DNA of 64,000 bases from Clostridiales bacterium (GTDB lineage Bacteria > Bacillota > Clostridia > Oscillospirales > Oscillospiraceae), in the NCBI GenBank assembly GCA_902362775.1, contig CABIXV010000004.1, positions 48,916-112,915 of the forward strand, in the 5' to 3' direction. Each line of letters begins with the position of its first letter. Position 1 is the stretch's first letter. The notes below the pieces were generated by a model. It did not search any database. It saw only the letters and a program-made list of their open reading frames with translations, and was not told where the DNA came from. Positions 16,972-24,401 of this stretch are shown piece by piece. Position numbers and translations under genes: made by a program.

Positions 16972-16998
16972 ATGTTGCATAGCATGCGTATTAGATAA
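16972..16998 (+). CDS. Leader peptide MLHSMRIR
   Basis: An 8-codon reading frame with a strong ribosome-binding site (aaaaggaggcgg, 8 bases from the ATG) about 30 bases after the promoter. It ends just before the first attenuator hairpin. A short, well-translated ORF in front of tandem terminators is the classic arrangement for antibiotic-induced ribosome stalling or attenuation upstream of ribosome-protection and rRNA methyltransferase genes such as tet(M)-type leaders. That mechanism is inferred here. Confidence 0.65.
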   Translation: MLHSMRIR

Positions 16999-17194
16999 GC
17001 ATTGAAAAAAAGGATTTTCCCATTTTCAACATGGGCTTTTTTGTCATGCTTATTTTGCGGATGCTATACAAAAAACTAACGACGTATAGATATAGTATAG
17101 ACATAGTGCAAGCTATGCCTTAGTTTTGTTGTACTGCTCTGTGCATTATAAATGCAGGTCAATGCTCATGTTGAGGATTGACCTGCATTTTTTT
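16995..17194 (+). promoter_or_regulatory. Tandem transcription attenuator (leader RNA)
   Basis: Two terminator-like hairpins precede the first structural gene. Hairpin 1 has the stem cccat/atggg (17019-17035) and a T-run, enclosed by an 8-bp inverted repeat ataagcat (16995-17002) / atgcttat (17046-17053). Hairpin 2 has a 13-bp perfect stem aatgcaggtcaat (17151-17163) / attgacctgcatt (17177-17189) followed by seven T. Between them lie further pairings (aaaactaa / ttagtttt; catag / ctatg). The leader peptide stop sits in the first outer arm, so stalled translation could refold hairpin 1. Confidence 0.8.
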
Positions 17195-17219
17195 GTGTAA
17201 AAAGGACGAGTGAAATATA

Positions 17220-17405
17220 ATGCTTAAAAAATATTGGATAAAATGTCCGATTTGTAACGGAAAGACGAGAGTTCAAGTATTTCATAATACTGTATTAAAA
17301 GATTTTCCTCTTTTCTGCCCTAAATGCAAATTGACGCATATCATTGATGTAGAAAAATTAGAGATTGTAATCAAAAATACAGAAAAACAAACTTTTATTA
17401 TTTAG
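17220..17405 (+). CDS. Cysteine-rich KTR domain protein
   Basis: A 61-residue zinc-ribbon-like protein with two CXXC knuckles, CPICNGKTR near residue 9 and CPKC near residue 38. The KTR triplet after the first knuckle gives the family its name. Such small genes accompany tetracycline and other resistance genes in Tn916/Tn1549-type elements; their function is unknown. Base composition is clearly more AT-rich than the surrounding ICE. It is the first gene after the attenuator and lies 16 bases upstream of the RlmN/Cfr-like gene, with aaggacgag upstream of the ATG. Confidence 0.85.
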   Translation: MLKKYWIKCPICNGKTRVQVFHNTVLKDFPLFCPKCKLTHIIDVEKLEIVIKNTEKQTFII

Positions 17406-17421
17406 AAGAAAGGATATAAAA

Positions 17422-18405
17422 ATGAAACGTTTACCTAAATATACGCCTGCGGAAGTACGGAATGATCCATACGGATTTACTTACAAAGAAATGTCGGAAG
17501 TTATTGGCGAGAATGAAGCAAAAGCCTTATATGAAGAATTATATAAGCAATTACCACGCAAAAAAAATCTATCAATGTTGGTAAAAAATATTTGCAAAAG
17601 CAGTGATACTGAAAAGTATGTTTACGAACTGAAAGACAACAAATACATTGAAACGGTTTTTATCAAGCGGCGAGATGGTGGAACTGTTTGCGTGAGCACA
17701 CAAGTCGGTTGTCCTGTTGGTTGTATTTTTTGTGAGTCCGGGCGAAATGGCTTTGTTCGTAATCTAACATCGTCAGAAATCGTACAACAGATTATATTGT
17801 TGCGTCGAAAAGTAAACCGTATCGTTTTTATGGGTATGGGAGAGCCTTTATTCAATTATGACAACTTGATAAAAGCAATCCATATTCTCCGAGATAGATA
17901 TGGGCTCAACTTTCCAACCGACGGCATTACCATATCAACAGTTGGTCCGGTCGATCAATTAAAAAAATTGCGCGAGGAACATCTTAAAATTCAGTTGACA
18001 ATATCTTTACACGCAGCAACACAATCTGCAAGAAATCGTATTATTCCTCACATGCGCATATATGCTATTGAAGATGTTGTTAAGCAAGCCTTATCCTATT
18101 CTGAAAGGCATAATCGCAAAATTGTCTTTGCGTATTTGCTTTTACCGGGTATAAATGACCGGCCCTCAGATGTAAGACAACTTGCAAAATGGTTTCGGGG
18201 CAAAAAAGTTATGATTAACGTGTTACAATACAACCCAACAAGCAATTCAAGAATTAAAGCACCACAGAAACGGGAAATAGTTGCATTCAAACATCAATTA
18301 GAGCAAGCAGGACTTGAAGTTACTATGAGAGTTTCTCATGGCAGAGAGATTAACGCGGCTTGTGGACAGTTAGCTAACACATATAATAAATTCAAAAAAA
18401 AATGA
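17422..18405 (+). CDS. RlmN/Cfr-family radical SAM 23S rRNA methyltransferase (candidate resistance gene)
   Basis: A 327-residue enzyme of the RlmN/Cfr family, which methylates A2503 of 23S rRNA. The cluster motif CPVGCIFC gives Cys97, Cys101 and Cys104. The upstream Cys90 (TVCVST) and the C-terminal Cys314 (NAACGQL) are the two further conserved catalytic cysteines of the family. GMGEPLFNYDN and SLHAATQSARN are other signature segments. The N-terminal domain is shorter than in Cfr (349 residues). Motifs such as RNGFVRNLTSSEI look more like RlmN, so C2 versus C8 specificity cannot be read off. Carriage on an ICE as AT-rich cargo behind an attenuated promoter argues for an acquired, inducible resistance role rather than housekeeping. 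Confidence 0.82.
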   Translation: MKRLPKYTPAEVRNDPYGFTYKEMSEVIGENEAKALYEELYKQLPRKKNLSMLVKNICKSSDTEKYVYELKDNKYIETVFIKRRDGGTVCVSTQVGCPVGCIFCESGRNGFVRNLTSSEIVQQIILLRRKVNRIVFMGMGEPLFNYDNLIKAIHILRDRYGLNFPTDGITISTVGPVDQLKKLREEHLKIQLTISLHAATQSARNRIIPHMRIYAIEDVVKQALSYSERHNRKIVFAYLLLPGINDRPSDVRQLAKWFRGKKVMINVLQYNPTSNSRIKAPQKREIVAFKHQLEQAGLEVTMRVSHGREINAACGQLANTYNKFKKK

Positions 18406-18432
18406 TTAAAAGTGCCAGACGCATAGACGCAG

Positions 18433-18482
18433 AGCCGATAACGCATTAGGTCAAAAAACCTATGTGTTATCGGCTTTTTTAT
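18433..18482 (+). terminator. Terminator after the RlmN/Cfr-like gene
   Basis: A long imperfect stem (agccgataac... / ...gttatcggct) closing on a caaaaaa loop and followed by a T-run. It marks the right end of the cargo operon. Confidence 0.85.
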
Positions 18483-18878
18483 TTAATATTGCGCAAAAGC
18501 CGCTGTTCCCTATTATAGAATGGATTGCGGGTAGTGTATTAAAGTCGCCCTTTTTTAAGGATACGGCGGTATCGGGGAGGTATCGCCGTGTCCATTTTTA
18601 TTTACTGTAACCCGCCTAATGCTTTGCGGTCAAAAAAAGCTATGCTCCGCAAGCGGGATATTCCGGCTATGAATGTGAACTGTCAATACATTTAGCTACT
18701 GCTTACATTTCCTTTGCGCCCGTCCGCGTCTTGCGGACGGGCGCATTTTGCTTTTTTCAACTTTTTTCTGAAAAGCGCACTCAAGAGCCATCTCCCGAAC
18801 GGGTACGGAGCGAAAGGGGCAGAGAGGACAAGCCCTTAACTCCCGTCCTCTACTCCACGCGGGAAGGAGGTGAACTCT
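18483..18878 (+). other. Noncoding stretch before the sigma-like gene, with a terminator at 18715-18752
   Basis: No convincing gene. It contains a hairpin with a 13-bp stem (tgcgcccgtccgc / gcggacgggcgca, 18715-18745) followed by T-rich sequence. A second pairing (agaggac / gtcctct) in the last 70 bases may form part of the leader of the next gene. Confidence 0.6.
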
Positions 18879-19316
18879 ATGGAGCTATCTTCTTCCGACA
18901 AGGAAAGAATACAACATCAGTACGACGCATTAGCAAAGAAAACTTTGGTCGGCGAAGCGAAAAGCCACCGCCGCACTCTTGCGAAACGCGCAGCACGCGA
19001 AGTTACTTTTTCGGATTTGAGCGAAAGCGAACTCGCGCAGCTTTTCACAACGGACGAATACGAAAGCGATTATTTCCGTTTTCAAGTGTCCGGCTTTGAT
19101 GTACTCGTCAAAAATGAACTGCTTGCCGAAGCCCTTAACGCTTTGCCCGAAAGGAAACGCGACATTATCCTTTTGTCCTACTTCTTGGATATGAGCGACG
19201 CGGAAATTGGCGAACTGCTGAATGTTGTACGCACGACGGTTTTCCGGCACAGGAAATCCGCGCTTGCGAAAATCAAACAGTATTTGGAGGGAAAAGCAGA
19301 TGATGAATACCGTTAG
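18879..19316 (+). CDS. Sigma-70-like regulatory protein (Tn916 Orf7-type)
   Basis: A 145-residue protein whose C-terminal half resembles sigma region 4. ALNALPERKRDIILLSYFLD and MSDAEIGELLNVVRTTVFRH form a helix-turn-helix. In Tn916-like elements such a protein controls excision and transfer genes. The ATG at 18879 is preferred because ggaaggagg lies 9 bases upstream; an alternative GTG at 18870 is too close to that site. It overlaps the next gene by 17 bases, so the two are probably coupled. Confidence 0.82.
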   Translation: MELSSSDKERIQHQYDALAKKTLVGEAKSHRRTLAKRAAREVTFSDLSESELAQLFTTDEYESDYFRFQVSGFDVLVKNELLAEALNALPERKRDIILLSYFLDMSDAEIGELLNVVRTTVFRHRKSALAKIKQYLEGKADDEYR

Positions 19317-19542
19317 GAAGTCTGAAAATCTGTTGCCGTTCCCTGTCATTTCCGCAGCGGCAAACGGCGACACAACCGCCATGTGCGCGATCTTGAAGCA
19401 CTACGAGGGTTACATAGCGAAACTTTGTACCCGCACGCTGAAAGACGACGCGGGCAATACCTATTCCTATGTGGACGAGGAAATGCGTAACAGGCTGCAA
19501 GTGCGCCTTATTACCCGCACCCTTGCTTTTCATGTAGGATAA
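19300..19542 (+). CDS. Helix-turn-helix protein (Tn916 Orf8-type)
   Basis: An 80-residue protein (MMNTVRKSENLLPFPVISAA...) with the segment AANGDTTAMCAILKHYEGYI, typical of the small HTH proteins that follow the sigma-like gene in Tn916/Tn1549 elements. Its start lies inside the upstream gene, behind tttggaggg. It is probably a partner of the sigma-like factor in regulating the element; the mechanism is unknown. Confidence 0.78.
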   Translation: MMNTVRKSENLLPFPVISAAANGDTTAMCAILKHYEGYIAKLCTRTLKDDAGNTYSYVDEEMRNRLQVRLITRTLAFHVG

Positions 19543-19549
19543 TCTTTTA

Positions 19550-19970
19550 GCCCATGCGGGGAGCGTGTCCCCTTTCCACGCTTCCCGTTATGGGCTATTT
19601 GTCGTTCCGCAAAAGCATATCCGCTGTTGATGTGCTTTTGCAGGCCGACAAAGCCTATTGTTCTTTGACAAAGAAAGCGGCCTTTGGTGCGCAGCATAAC
19701 AGGCAAACGGGTACATTCCGTCTGTACCGAGCCAGTCGGCGGGTACGCCATGACAGCTTTTCCCCGTAGGGGAAAAGCCGAGCGAGAACTACCGCGCCGT
19801 AAAACAGGTTTAGCAGCTTGTGGGCGACGACATACAAGGCGGCACAATGATACTCCCGCGTTGAACACCCTCAAAGTATTGCGCGGCGCACCCATAAGCA
19901 TGGGCCGGGGTGAAACTCCCGTGAGGTTGCAGCTAACAACCGCCCGTTTTTGCCTTTTGACGAATATAGT
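19550..19970 (+). ncRNA. Candidate structured noncoding RNA region in the ICE control module
   Basis: Some 450 bases without a credible gene but dense in stable pairings. tagcccat ... atgggcta encloses ggggagcgtg / cacgcttccc (19550-19600). gcaaaagca pairs with a later tgcttttgc near 19640. A perfect 10-bp hairpin gcttttcccc-gta-ggggaaaagc lies near 19757-19779. More GC-rich arms follow up to about 19945. Short frames here lack ribosome-binding sites and family features. It could be a regulatory RNA, a long leader for tnpW, or recombination-related secondary structure. The RNA identity is inferred from folding only. Confidence 0.35.
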
Positions 19971-20000
19971 TTATCCATACAGGAAAAGGAGGTTTTTCTA

Positions 20001-20174
20001 ATGGATAAAAAACAGACAATTACAACCGAACGCAAAATAGGGAAAATCACCTATCTTGTTCAAGCGTTGCCGAGTGAAAAGGCAACCGATACAATCCATA
20101 AAAAGATTGAGAAACTCATTGTAAAGGATTTGCAGAAAAAGCCCGGAAATCCGGGATTTTTAGCGTCCGAGTAG
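20001..20174 (+). CDS. Transposon-encoded protein TnpW family
   Basis: A 57-residue basic protein (MDKKQTITTERKIGKITYLV...) matching TnpW, the small protein encoded next to large serine recombinases in Tn4451/Tn1549-like elements. The ATG has a strong aaaaggagg site. It lies 77 bases upstream of the recombinase gene in the same orientation. Its function is unknown; a role in excision is only presumed from position. Confidence 0.8.
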   Translation: MDKKQTITTERKIGKITYLVQALPSEKATDTIHKKIEKLIVKDLQKKPGNPGFLASE

Positions 20175-20251
20175 TGCATTAGGCGGCGGGATATGGTATA
20201 ATGATAGCAACACATTATACCTGTTTATTCGGCTGTCGGAAAGGAGGACTA

Positions 20252-21925
20252 ATGTTACAGTCGAATAAAATCACCGCCCTTTACTGCCGTTTAAGTCAAG
20301 AGGATATGCAAGCCGGAGAAAGCGGAAGCATACAGCACCAAAAAATGATACTTCAACGCTATGCGGACGAACACCATTTTTTGAACACAAAGTTTTTTGT
20401 GGACGACGGATTTTCCGGCGTGAGTTTTGAGCGCGAGGGGCTGCAAGCGATGTTGCAGGAAGTGGAAGCCGGACGAGTGGCGACGGTCATTACCAAAGAC
20501 CTTTCCCGTCTTGGCAGAAACTATCTGAAAACGGGCGAACTCATAGAGATTGTATTTCCCGAAAACGGAGTACGCTATATCGCGATCAACGACGGAGTTG
20601 ACACAGCGCGGGAGGATAACGAGTTTACCCCCTTGCGGAACTGGTTTAACGAGTTTTACGCCCGCGACACAAGCAAGAAAATCCGCGCAGTTAAACAGGC
20701 ACAGGCGCAAAAAGGCGAGCGCGTCAACGGGGAATATCCATACGGCTATATCCCAGACCCGAACAACCGCCACCACCTTATACCCGACCCGGAAACCGCG
20801 CCGATTGTCAAACAGGTTTTCGCTATGTTTGTTAGCGGTGTGCGTATGTGCGAAATCCAAAAATGGCTTGCGGAAAACAAAGTCTTGACGATTGGAGCGT
20901 TGCGCTATCAGCGTACAGGACAGGCGCGGTATCAGCGGGCAATGATCGCCCCCTATACTTGGCCGGACAAAACGCTCTATGACATATTAGCAAGGCAGGA
21001 ATATTTAGGGCATACCATAACCGCGAAAACTCACAAGGTATCCTACAAGTCGAAAAAGACCCGGAAGAACGAAGAAGAACAACGCTATTTCTTCCCAAAC
21101 ACCCATGAGCCGCTTGTTGACGAGGAAACCTTTGAACTTGCGCAAAAGCGGATTGCTACCCGCCACCGCCCGACAAAAGCAGCGGAGATTGATATTTTTT
21201 CCGGCTTGCTGTTTTGCGCTGGTTGCAGACATAAGATGTATTACCAACAGGGCGTAAATATCGAGCCGCGCAAGTTTTCCTATTCTTGCGGCGCATGGCG
21301 CAACAGGGCAAGGACAGGCAGCGAGTGTACCTCTCATTATATCCGCAAAAACGTACTTCTTGATTTAGTGCTGGAAGATATGCGGCGGGTTTTGCGGTAT
21401 GTTAAGGAACACGAACAGGACTTTATCTGTAAAGCTACCGAGTACGGCGACATGGAAGCGAGAAAGGCATTAGCGCAGCAGCAAAAGGAACTTTTCAAAG
21501 CACAGGCGCGTATGACCGAACTTGACACGCTTTTCCGCAAGCTGTATGAGGACAACGCATTAGGCAGACTGACAGATGAACGGTTTGTGTTTCTAACTTC
21601 CGGCTATGAGGACGAAAAGAAATCCCTTGCCGCAAGGATAGACGAGTTACAACAGCAGATCGCAACCGTTACCGAGCGAAAAAGGGATATATCAAGGTTT
21701 ATTCAGATTGTCGGGAAATACAGCGACATACAGGAATTGACCTATGAAAACGTCCATGAGTTTATCGACCGTATTTTGATACATGAATTAGACCGGGAAA
21801 CCAACACCCGGAAAATCGAAATCCATTACAGCTTTGTCGGACAGGTTGATACCGAGCAGGAGCCGACGCAAGTTGTCAACCATGACCGCCGCAACATGGT
21901 AGATGTAAAAAGTATCGCTATCTAA
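20252..21925 (+). CDS. Large serine recombinase (TnpX-like integrase of the ICE)
   Basis: A 557-residue site-specific recombinase. It has an N-terminal resolvase domain with the catalytic serine at about residue 15 (YCRLSQED) and the conserved DDGFSGVSFERE and TKDLSRLGRNYL segments. A recombinase domain and a zinc-ribbon region (FCAGCRHKM, SYSCGAWR) follow, then a coiled coil and a C-terminal DUF4368 domain. This enzyme excises and integrates the ICE, usually at short dinucleotide targets. Translation starts at the ATG at 20252 behind aaaggagg. The gene ends exactly where foreign sequence, a truncated recombinase gene on the opposite strand, begins, so it marks the right end of the element. 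Confidence 0.92.
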   Translation: MLQSNKITALYCRLSQEDMQAGESGSIQHQKMILQRYADEHHFLNTKFFVDDGFSGVSFEREGLQAMLQEVEAGRVATVITKDLSRLGRNYLKTGELIEIVFPENGVRYIAINDGVDTAREDNEFTPLRNWFNEFYARDTSKKIRAVKQAQAQKGERVNGEYPYGYIPDPNNRHHLIPDPETAPIVKQVFAMFVSGVRMCEIQKWLAENKVLTIGALRYQRTGQARYQRAMIAPYTWPDKTLYDILARQEYLGHTITAKTHKVSYKSKKTRKNEEEQRYFFPNTHEPLVDEETFELAQKRIATRHRPTKAAEIDIFSGLLFCAGCRHKMYYQQGVNIEPRKFSYSCGAWRNRARTGSECTSHYIRKNVLLDLVLEDMRRVLRYVKEHEQDFICKATEYGDMEARKALAQQQKELFKAQARMTELDTLFRKLYEDNALGRLTDERFVFLTSGYEDEKKSLAARIDELQQQIATVTERKRDISRFIQIVGKYSDIQELTYENVHEFIDRILIHELDRETNTRKIEIHYSFVGQVDTEQEPTQVVNHDRRNMVDVKSIAI

Positions 21926-22127
21926 CCTCAGCAAAATTGGTGCCGCTCCATCCATCGTCCACGTATTCACCATAGACGCGCAGACCGTTCTCGGCGGCAA
22001 ACTTTTGCAGGATGGTGCGCTGGGTCTCAATGCTGACGCTGTCGCCGAAATTTTCATCATCGCGGCTCAGGCGCATATACAAAGCGGTGCTGTAGATTTT
22101 GGTTTTCGTATTGTTTGGTTGTTTCAC
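21918..22127 (-). pseudogene. Serine recombinase gene truncated by the ICE insertion
   Basis: The first 60-67 codons of a different large serine recombinase: MKQPNNTKTKIYSTALYMRL, with the catalytic Ser in YMRLSRDD, up to YVDDGWSGTNF, where such proteins normally continue with ERP/DRP. From there the frame runs into ICE end sequence and stops. A GTG start at 22127 follows aaaggaggatattaca. The missing part should lie on the far side of the ICE, outside the window. The fragment shows that the ICE integrated into an older element that had its own recombinase. Confidence 0.82.
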
Positions 22128-22159
22128 TGTAATATCCTCCTTTGCGTTGAAACAACCCA

Positions 22160-22210
22160 CGCTTACAATACTTCTACATCTATTATACTGTAAGCGCGGG
22201 CGCGATTCAA
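22160..22210 (-). promoter_or_regulatory. Promoter and operator-like repeat of the truncated recombinase gene
   Basis: On the minus strand: -35 TTGAAT (22205-22210), a 17-base spacer and -10 TATAAT (22182-22187). An 8-bp inverted repeat (cgcttaca 22160-22167 / tgtaagcg 22189-22196) overlaps the -10 and may be a repressor site. Confidence 0.6.
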
Positions 22211-22235
22211 CGATCAATCATTGCTCTTTGTACGC

Positions 22236-22562
22236 TTAAACGGCATTCAAAAAGGTCGGGGCGCTGCTGTCCCGGCCCGCATGGTGGCGGACGGCGTCCT
22301 CCACCAGCTCGTCCATCTGCTTGCCTCCATCCGCAAAATGCTCGGAGATTTTGATGCAGAGATTCCCGCAGTAGAAATACTTCGTGCCGTCCGGGCCAAC
22401 GACATAAAACGATGTGTTTTCCAAGGTCGGTTCTGGCCCCTCATACCGCCTGCTCCATTCTTCCAGGAGTTCTGCCGGCGGCTCGAAAACCGGGTCAAAG
22501 CAGGATTCGATGTCGATATATCCATCGTCCATTTCGTTGATAAAATCGTTTTGGTTTTTCAT
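22236..22562 (-). CDS. Hypothetical acidic protein next to mobV
   Basis: A 108-residue acidic protein (MKNQNDFINEMDDGYIDIES...) with the central segment TSFYVVGPDGTKYFYCGNLC. I do not recognise a family. The start at 22562 is supported by ggaggt 6 bases upstream; the longer frame to 22583 overlaps mobV. It is encoded directly downstream of the MobV relaxase on the same strand, 17 bases away, so probably in its operon. Confidence 0.6.
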   Translation of the reverse strand: MKNQNDFINEMDDGYIDIESCFDPVFEPPAELLEEWSRRYEGPEPTLENTSFYVVGPDGTKYFYCGNLCIKISEHFADGGKQMDELVEDAVRHHAGRDSSAPTFLNAV

Positions 22563-22579
22563 ATAGTGACCTCCATTGA

Positions 22580-23866
22580 TCAAAGTTCCATATCCTGCCC
22601 GCGGCGGCGCGCGGGCTGCTCATGCTGTCTTGCTTGCGAGGTGTGGGTCAAAACGGCCACAAGAAAAGCCCGCACCCTCTCCGGTGCGAGCTTCACGGCG
22701 TCCAGATAGGGCTGGACGCTCTTTTTTAGTTCCTGATATTTTTCGCTCAGCGATTCATACCGCTTTTTCCAAATCGCGGCGCTTTTTTGGGCGGAAGCCA
22801 GCCGCTCCTGCAACCTGCCGTTGTCCGCCTTGGCGATGATACTATTGACAGCGTAGGATTTTAATGTGTCGCACTCCTGCGGCGTCAGTGAAATGTTTCC
22901 CGTGATGGGATTTTTCTTGCCCATTGACTGAATTTCCTCTACAGTCAGGGCGATTGTGCGCTGTTCTTTGGTCTGGCTTTGGAGGGATTTCAGCTCCTTT
23001 GCTTTTTTCTGCGCGACGGCCTCGGTGGCGTTCAGCGTCTGCTCTGCCTGGGCCACCTGGGCGGTCACAGCCTCCAGCCGCTGCTGCTCCGCCTGTACCT
23101 TGAACTGGGTCACGGTCAGATGCTCTTCGGTGCTGCCTCGCTCGCCGCGCTCCACATCGGTATACCCGGCGGCGCGCATAAAATGGAAAAAATCATCTTG
23201 CAGCACACTGTAGGACTTTTTCAAGACGGGTTTTCCATTTTTCTGCAAGACCGGGTTTCCATCGGCGTCGAGGGCGGGCTTGGACATCCATTTCTTGCTC
23301 CGGCTGACCTGCATGACGGTCTCCTTCACCGTGCCGACCAAAGACTTGTCCTTGCAGCGTTTGCTCCAAAGGATCTGCTTTTCCACCACCGGCACATAGA
23401 CCACATGGAGGTGGTAGTGATACACTTCCTGGCCCAGTGCCTCGGACATAGCCCGGTTGATCTCGTCGGCGTGCATCACGGCGGAGAGGATATACTGCTC
23501 CCCGCCCACGATCTCCACGGCGGCTTTGTAGGCGTCGGCGTAAAACTGCCTGGCAAATTCATAGCCGCCGTGGTTGTGGAAGTAGGCGGAGTTCACATCG
23601 AAGATCAGCTCTCCAAAGTGGATGGCGTCGGGTTTCAGACCACGTGTGGAGATGATTTTGTCCTGCTCCATCTGTCGGAACATCTCCGTGTAGCTGGCGG
23701 TGGGGGCTTTGAAGTGGATATTCAGCGGGGTGCGTTCCGGGACAATATCGGGGTTGCGGTAGCTGTCTTTTTCCCGTTCGTTGTGCTTTTGGGTGTTGCC
23801 GATGTCCTTGTCCGGGACATCCACATTTCTGGCGCTGGTGCGGTCGATTCCATCGTTTCTGGCCAT
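22580..23866 (-). CDS. MobV-family relaxase (Pre/Mob plasmid recombination enzyme)
   Basis: A 428-residue MobV relaxase. The N-terminus shows RTSARNVDVPDKDIGNTQKH. The metal-binding His motif is HYHLHVVYVP near residue 157, followed by NHDRT-poor but family-typical sequence (KSYSVLQDDFFHFMRAAGY), a coiled coil of about 80 residues and a short C-terminal tail ending RRRGQDMEL. It nicks a pMV158-type oriT, and a matching site lies just upstream (23917-23957). Start chosen at 23866 behind aaaggag. It would allow mobilization of the element by a helper ICE such as the one inserted next to it. Confidence 0.9.
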   Translation of the reverse strand: MARNDGIDRTSARNVDVPDKDIGNTQKHNEREKDSYRNPDIVPERTPLNIHFKAPTASYTEMFRQMEQDKIISTRGLKPDAIHFGELIFDVNSAYFHNHGGYEFARQFYADAYKAAVEIVGGEQYILSAVMHADEINRAMSEALGQEVYHYHLHVVYVPVVEKQILWSKRCKDKSLVGTVKETVMQVSRSKKWMSKPALDADGNPVLQKNGKPVLKKSYSVLQDDFFHFMRAAGYTDVERGERGSTEEHLTVTQFKVQAEQQRLEAVTAQVAQAEQTLNATEAVAQKKAKELKSLQSQTKEQRTIALTVEEIQSMGKKNPITGNISLTPQECDTLKSYAVNSIIAKADNGRLQERLASAQKSAAIWKKRYESLSEKYQELKKSVQPYLDAVKLAPERVRAFLVAVLTHTSQARQHEQPARRRGQDMEL

Positions 23867-23916
23867 AAAAATCAACTCCTTTCGTTGGGGCGTGGACGGC
23901 TGCGGGACGGGGGATG

Positions 23917-23957
23917 CACTTCCTGCGGGAAGTGTAATAACCCACTATAACACTTTC
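23917..23957 (-). other. Putative MobV oriT
   Basis: Read on the minus strand, the sequence contains TAGTGGG/TTA (23938-23947), close to the known MobV nick region TAGTGTG/TTA of pMV158. It is flanked by the inverted repeat aagtgt/acactt (23930-23955) and followed by a hairpin cacttcc-tgcg-ggaagtg (23917-23934). It lies about 50 bases upstream of the mobV start, the expected position. The nick site is inferred by analogy. Confidence 0.6.
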
Positions 23958-24179
23958 ATCCCGAAGGGCTGCAAAGTGCCGTGGGCTCTCCGAGGGGGAT
24001 TGCGGGCATTGCGATGCCCGCCGCTGGATATAGAAAATCTGCCCCACCGCTTTTCCATATCCAGCCCGAAGAGTTGCGTCCCTACATCGGGCCGCAACTC
24101 TTTGGCGTCAGCGATAACGCGGAAGATTTTCGCTGACTGCCCATCACAAACAGCGCGCTGTTTGCGATAGGGACGAGAG

Positions 24180-24401
24180 TCACGGTTTGGTGCGGCGCTG
24201 CCACACGATGTCGTGCCCCAGGGCATCGGCCAGCTGCACGGCCTCGGTGTAGCGCAGAGACTCCCTCTGGAGTTTGTTGGACAGGTTGGAAACACTGTCG
24301 CTCCAACCATGTTCGTCAGAAAGCAGGTCTACCACCTCCTGCATCGTACAGCCGGAGCGCACAATGTAAGCCTTGATCTCGTTTCTCAGATTGGATTTCA
24401 T
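24180..24401 (-). CDS. Small putative DNA-binding protein (DUF6471-like)
   Basis: A 73-residue protein (MKSNLRNEIKAYIVRSGCTM...) whose middle reads as a phage-repressor-like helix-turn-helix: QEVVDLLSDEHGW, then SVSNLSNKLQRESLRYTEAV and ADALGHDIVW. Similar small proteins regulate replication or mobilization genes in mobile elements. It starts with ATG at 24401 behind tggaggc. It lies between the primase module and mobV on the same strand. Confidence 0.6.
   Translation of the reverse strand: MKSNLRNEIKAYIVRSGCTMQEVVDLLSDEHGWSDSVSNLSNKLQRESLRYTEAVQLADALGHDIVWQRRTKP

Larger units (their letters stand above)
1..21925. mobile_element. Integrative conjugative element (Tn1549/CTn-like, serine recombinase type), right part
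   Basis: Most of an ICE whose left end lies outside the window. The support is gene content and order: TrbL, PrgI, VirB4, NlpC/P60, DUF4315, DUF4366, TopB, VLP, ArdA-like and TTRAP on the plus strand, a MobC-relaxase pair on the minus strand, and a regulatory and recombination module (sigma-like factor, HTH protein, TnpW, large serine recombinase) at the right end. This is the layout known from Tn1549-like and C. difficile CTn elements. The coupling protein VirD4 is not seen and is expected to the left. The right boundary is placed at the recombinase stop because a foreign, truncated recombinase gene begins there. The exact crossover dinucleotide cannot be fixed from one end. Confidence 0.85.

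Noticed and set aside
19554..19769. Possible 71-codon gene in the gap before tnpW
   Set aside because: No ribosome-binding site and composition of a structured noncoding stretch; not supported as a protein.
22979..23950. Open frame of 323 codons on the plus strand
   Set aside because: Antisense to the MobV relaxase with its HYHLH motif; His/Gly/Val-rich translation typical of shadow frames.
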